This document shows, one piece after another, positions 14,294 to 14,942 of a stretch of DNA of 14,942 nucleotides. The stretch is from Candidatus Aminicenantota bacterium. Its GTDB lineage: Bacteria > Acidobacteriota > Aminicenantia > UBA2199. Every line of letters starts with the position of its first letter. Position 1 is the stretch's first letter. The stretch covers positions 1-14,942 of the forward strand of contig JAUWNT010000044.1 in NCBI GenBank assembly GCA_030612495.1, given 5' to 3'. The position numbers were made by a program, and so were the translations under genes. A model generated the notes under the pieces. The model was given only the letters and a program-made list of their open reading frames with translations, ran no database searches and had not been told where the DNA came from.

Positions 14294-14517
14294 CAGATGT
14301 TTCCTAAACTCATGATAATCTTTTTATCTACTGTTTTACGGATTTGATCGTTCTTTATATTACTGAAGCTAGTCACATAATCTTTGTAATCTGACATTAT
14401 TTTTTCTTGAAAATCAAGTATGTTTATTAAGCTTTCCATTTTATACTCTGGTTCATTTTTTTAATCTATTATTAAAAATTGTTCATTTGGAGGTTCGATG
14501 TAAAATTTACAATTCAT
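14293..14517 (-). pseudogene. Fragment resembling a DEAD/DEAH helicase N-terminus
   Basis: In one minus-strand frame, ATG 14517 opens 18 codons (CKFYIEPPNEQFLIID) to TAA 14461-14463. The frame then continues through ATG 14439 for 48 codons to TGA 14293-14295. The second part, LINILDFQEKIMSDYKDYV then IKNDQIRKTVD, resembles the first 40 residues of large defence-associated DEAD/DEAH helicases (pattern: Asp-Tyr-x-x-Tyr-Val, then Ile-Arg-x-x-Val). The helicase motor is absent. It begins ten bases inside the right direct repeat, so this is the 5' end of the island's minus-strand gene series. Confidence 0.35.
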
Positions 14518-14526
14518 AACCTTAAA

Positions 14527-14570
14527 AAAGAAAGATCTAAAATCCAAAAAATAAAAATTTGGATAATCTG
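14527..14570 (+). repeat. Right copy of 44-bp direct repeat
   Basis: These bases match 10677-10720 at 43 of 44 positions. This copy still encodes the last codons and stop of yitT, but nothing upstream of it resembles yitT, so it is a displaced duplicate of that gene's 3' end. It lies 34 bases before the -35 of the tRNA promoter. Confidence 0.85.
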
Positions 14571-14604
14571 CATTTATATCCTCTATTTATAGGTATTCGT
14601 TAAT

Positions 14605-14633
14605 TTGACAAAGTATGTCTGATAGTATATAAT
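14605..14633 (+). promoter_or_regulatory. Consensus sigma-70 promoter for the initiator tRNA
   Basis: TTGACA (14605-14610), a 17-base spacer and TATAAT (14628-14633) are a perfect consensus. Transcription would begin near 14640, five bases before the mature tRNA 5' end, so almost no leader needs removal. No GC-rich discriminator is present; T residues follow the -10. Confidence 0.9.
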
Positions 14634-14644
14634 TTTTTTTGTGA

Positions 14645-14721
14645 CGCGGGGTGGAGCAGTTTGGTAGCTCATTGGGCTCATAACCCAAAGGTCGCTGGTT
14701 CAAATCCAGCCCCCGCTACCA
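14645..14721 (+). tRNA. Initiator tRNA-fMet (CAT anticodon)
   Basis: This is a 77-base tRNA with encoded CCA. The acceptor 5' strand CGCGGGG pairs with CCCCGCT except at position 1-72, where C faces U. An unpaired 1-72 end is the bacterial initiator hallmark needed for formylation and escape from EF-Tu. The anticodon stem has three consecutive G-C pairs (GGG-CTCATAA-CCC), the second initiator hallmark, with anticodon CAT at 14679-14681. The T arm is CTGG-TTCAAAT-CCAG and the D arm has GGTAGCTC. It is very close to E. coli tRNA-fMet, which has C1-A72. Confidence 0.97.
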
Positions 14722-14802
14722 TTTTATTAAAACTAAATTCCTTTAAGAAAAAGAATCTAATTTTTTCAAAATTCAATTTATTTTAGAATGATAATAATAT
14801 AA

Positions 14803-14942
14803 TTAATAATAAATTGTTACTAAGAACTGGCCTGAATTATCTTCAAAGTTGAAATCATTAATACCTACATATAATCTGCCCTTTGTGGGTATATGAAAAG
14901 GAGCCTTATCGCCTCCAATATAAAATGCTTGTCTATTTTTCC
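14803..14942 (-). CDS. C-terminal end of a LecA/PA-IL-like lectin domain protein (partial)
   Basis: The minus-strand frame enters from the right edge and ends at TAA 14803-14805, giving the last 45 residues of a protein. The visible part (IGGDKAPFHIPTKGRLYVGIND, then DNSGQFLVTIYY) has the G-x-L-Y-x-G-I-N-D ... D-N-S-G-x-F-x-V pattern of the PA-IL (LecA) calcium-dependent galactose-binding fold. Asn and Asp in GIND and DNSG would correspond to calcium or sugar-binding positions. Such domains occur in free lectins and at the ends of secreted enzymes; the rest of the protein lies outside the window. It is convergent with the tRNA gene, and 14722-14802 holds only AT-rich sequence with a weak hairpin (14738-14757) as a possible terminator. 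Confidence 0.6.
   Translation of the reverse strand, partial: KNRQAFYIGGDKAPFHIPTKGRLYVGINDFNFEDNSGQFLVTIYY

Larger units (their letters stand above)
10721..14526. mobile_element. Putative inserted accessory (defence-type) island between direct repeats
   Basis: The segment between the two 44-bp repeats spans about 3.8 kb and differs from its surroundings. All recognisable genes are on the minus strand, and most are broken, internally deleted or reduced to fragments. Their families (Fic, PD-(D/E)XK-like, PIN-like, DUF4268, helicase-like) are typical of accessory or defence regions. Both flanks are ordinary genome (yitT, initiator tRNA). No integrase, transposase or terminal inverted repeat is visible, so the insertion mechanism is unknown; the evidence is the repeat pair and the gene content. 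Removing one repeat unit and the segment would leave yitT ending 90 bases before the tRNA. Confidence 0.55.

Overview
The window comes from a strongly AT-rich Gram-negative bacterium. Three things support this: an EnvC/CtpA-like/YibQ-like cell-envelope gene cluster of the kind found in Proteobacteria and related diderm phyla, a sigma-54 type promoter, and an initiator tRNA very like the E. coli one. I cannot name the phylum from this sequence. Stop codons are mostly TAA and TGG is used freely for Trp, so the standard bacterial code applies.

Positions 1-2394 hold small unlinked envelope or signalling genes: a PilZ-domain protein (+), a secreted DUF2147 protein (-), a membrane-anchored thioredoxin-fold protein with a single active-site Cys (+), and a multi-pass membrane protein of unknown family (+).

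Positions 2395-6180 hold the most coherent regulatory unit. Three copies of the palindrome ATACCC-N4-GGGTAT lie upstream of a good sigma-54 -24/-12 element (TTGGCATG-N4-TTGC). They are followed by envC-like, ctpA-like and yibQ-like genes, all on the + strand; the last two overlap by one base. The EnvC-like LytM domain has lost its zinc ligands, as in E. coli EnvC. Less expectedly, the CtpA-like protein has lost both the catalytic Ser (Met aligns) and the catalytic Lys (Phe aligns). The operon therefore looks like a set of non-enzymatic scaffold or activator proteins plus a divergent deacetylase, under enhancer-binding-protein control.

Positions 6181-10704 are housekeeping: htpG (Hsp90) from an extended -10 promoter, malQ directly after it, then yitT (DUF161/DUF2179 membrane protein) from its own near-consensus promoter.

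Positions about 10721-14526 look like an inserted, decayed accessory island. It is bounded by a 44-bp direct repeat (43/44 identical) whose left copy is the 3' end of yitT. Every recognisable gene in it is on the minus strand. Read 5' to 3', they are: remnants resembling a helicase N-terminus and possibly a DNA methyltransferase, an internally deleted DUF4268 protein, a PIN-like gene broken by an extra 7-bp tandem unit and a second frameshift, a short CxxC zinc-ribbon-like remnant, a PD-(D/E)XK-like remnant interrupted by TGA, and an apparently intact, self-inhibited (class II) Fic protein with a repeat operator upstream. The content suggests a former defence island of which fic is the best-preserved member.

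Positions 14527-14942 return to the presumed core genome: a perfect-consensus promoter, the initiator tRNA-Met, and the C-terminal end of a LecA/PA-IL-like lectin domain protein running off the right edge on the minus strand.
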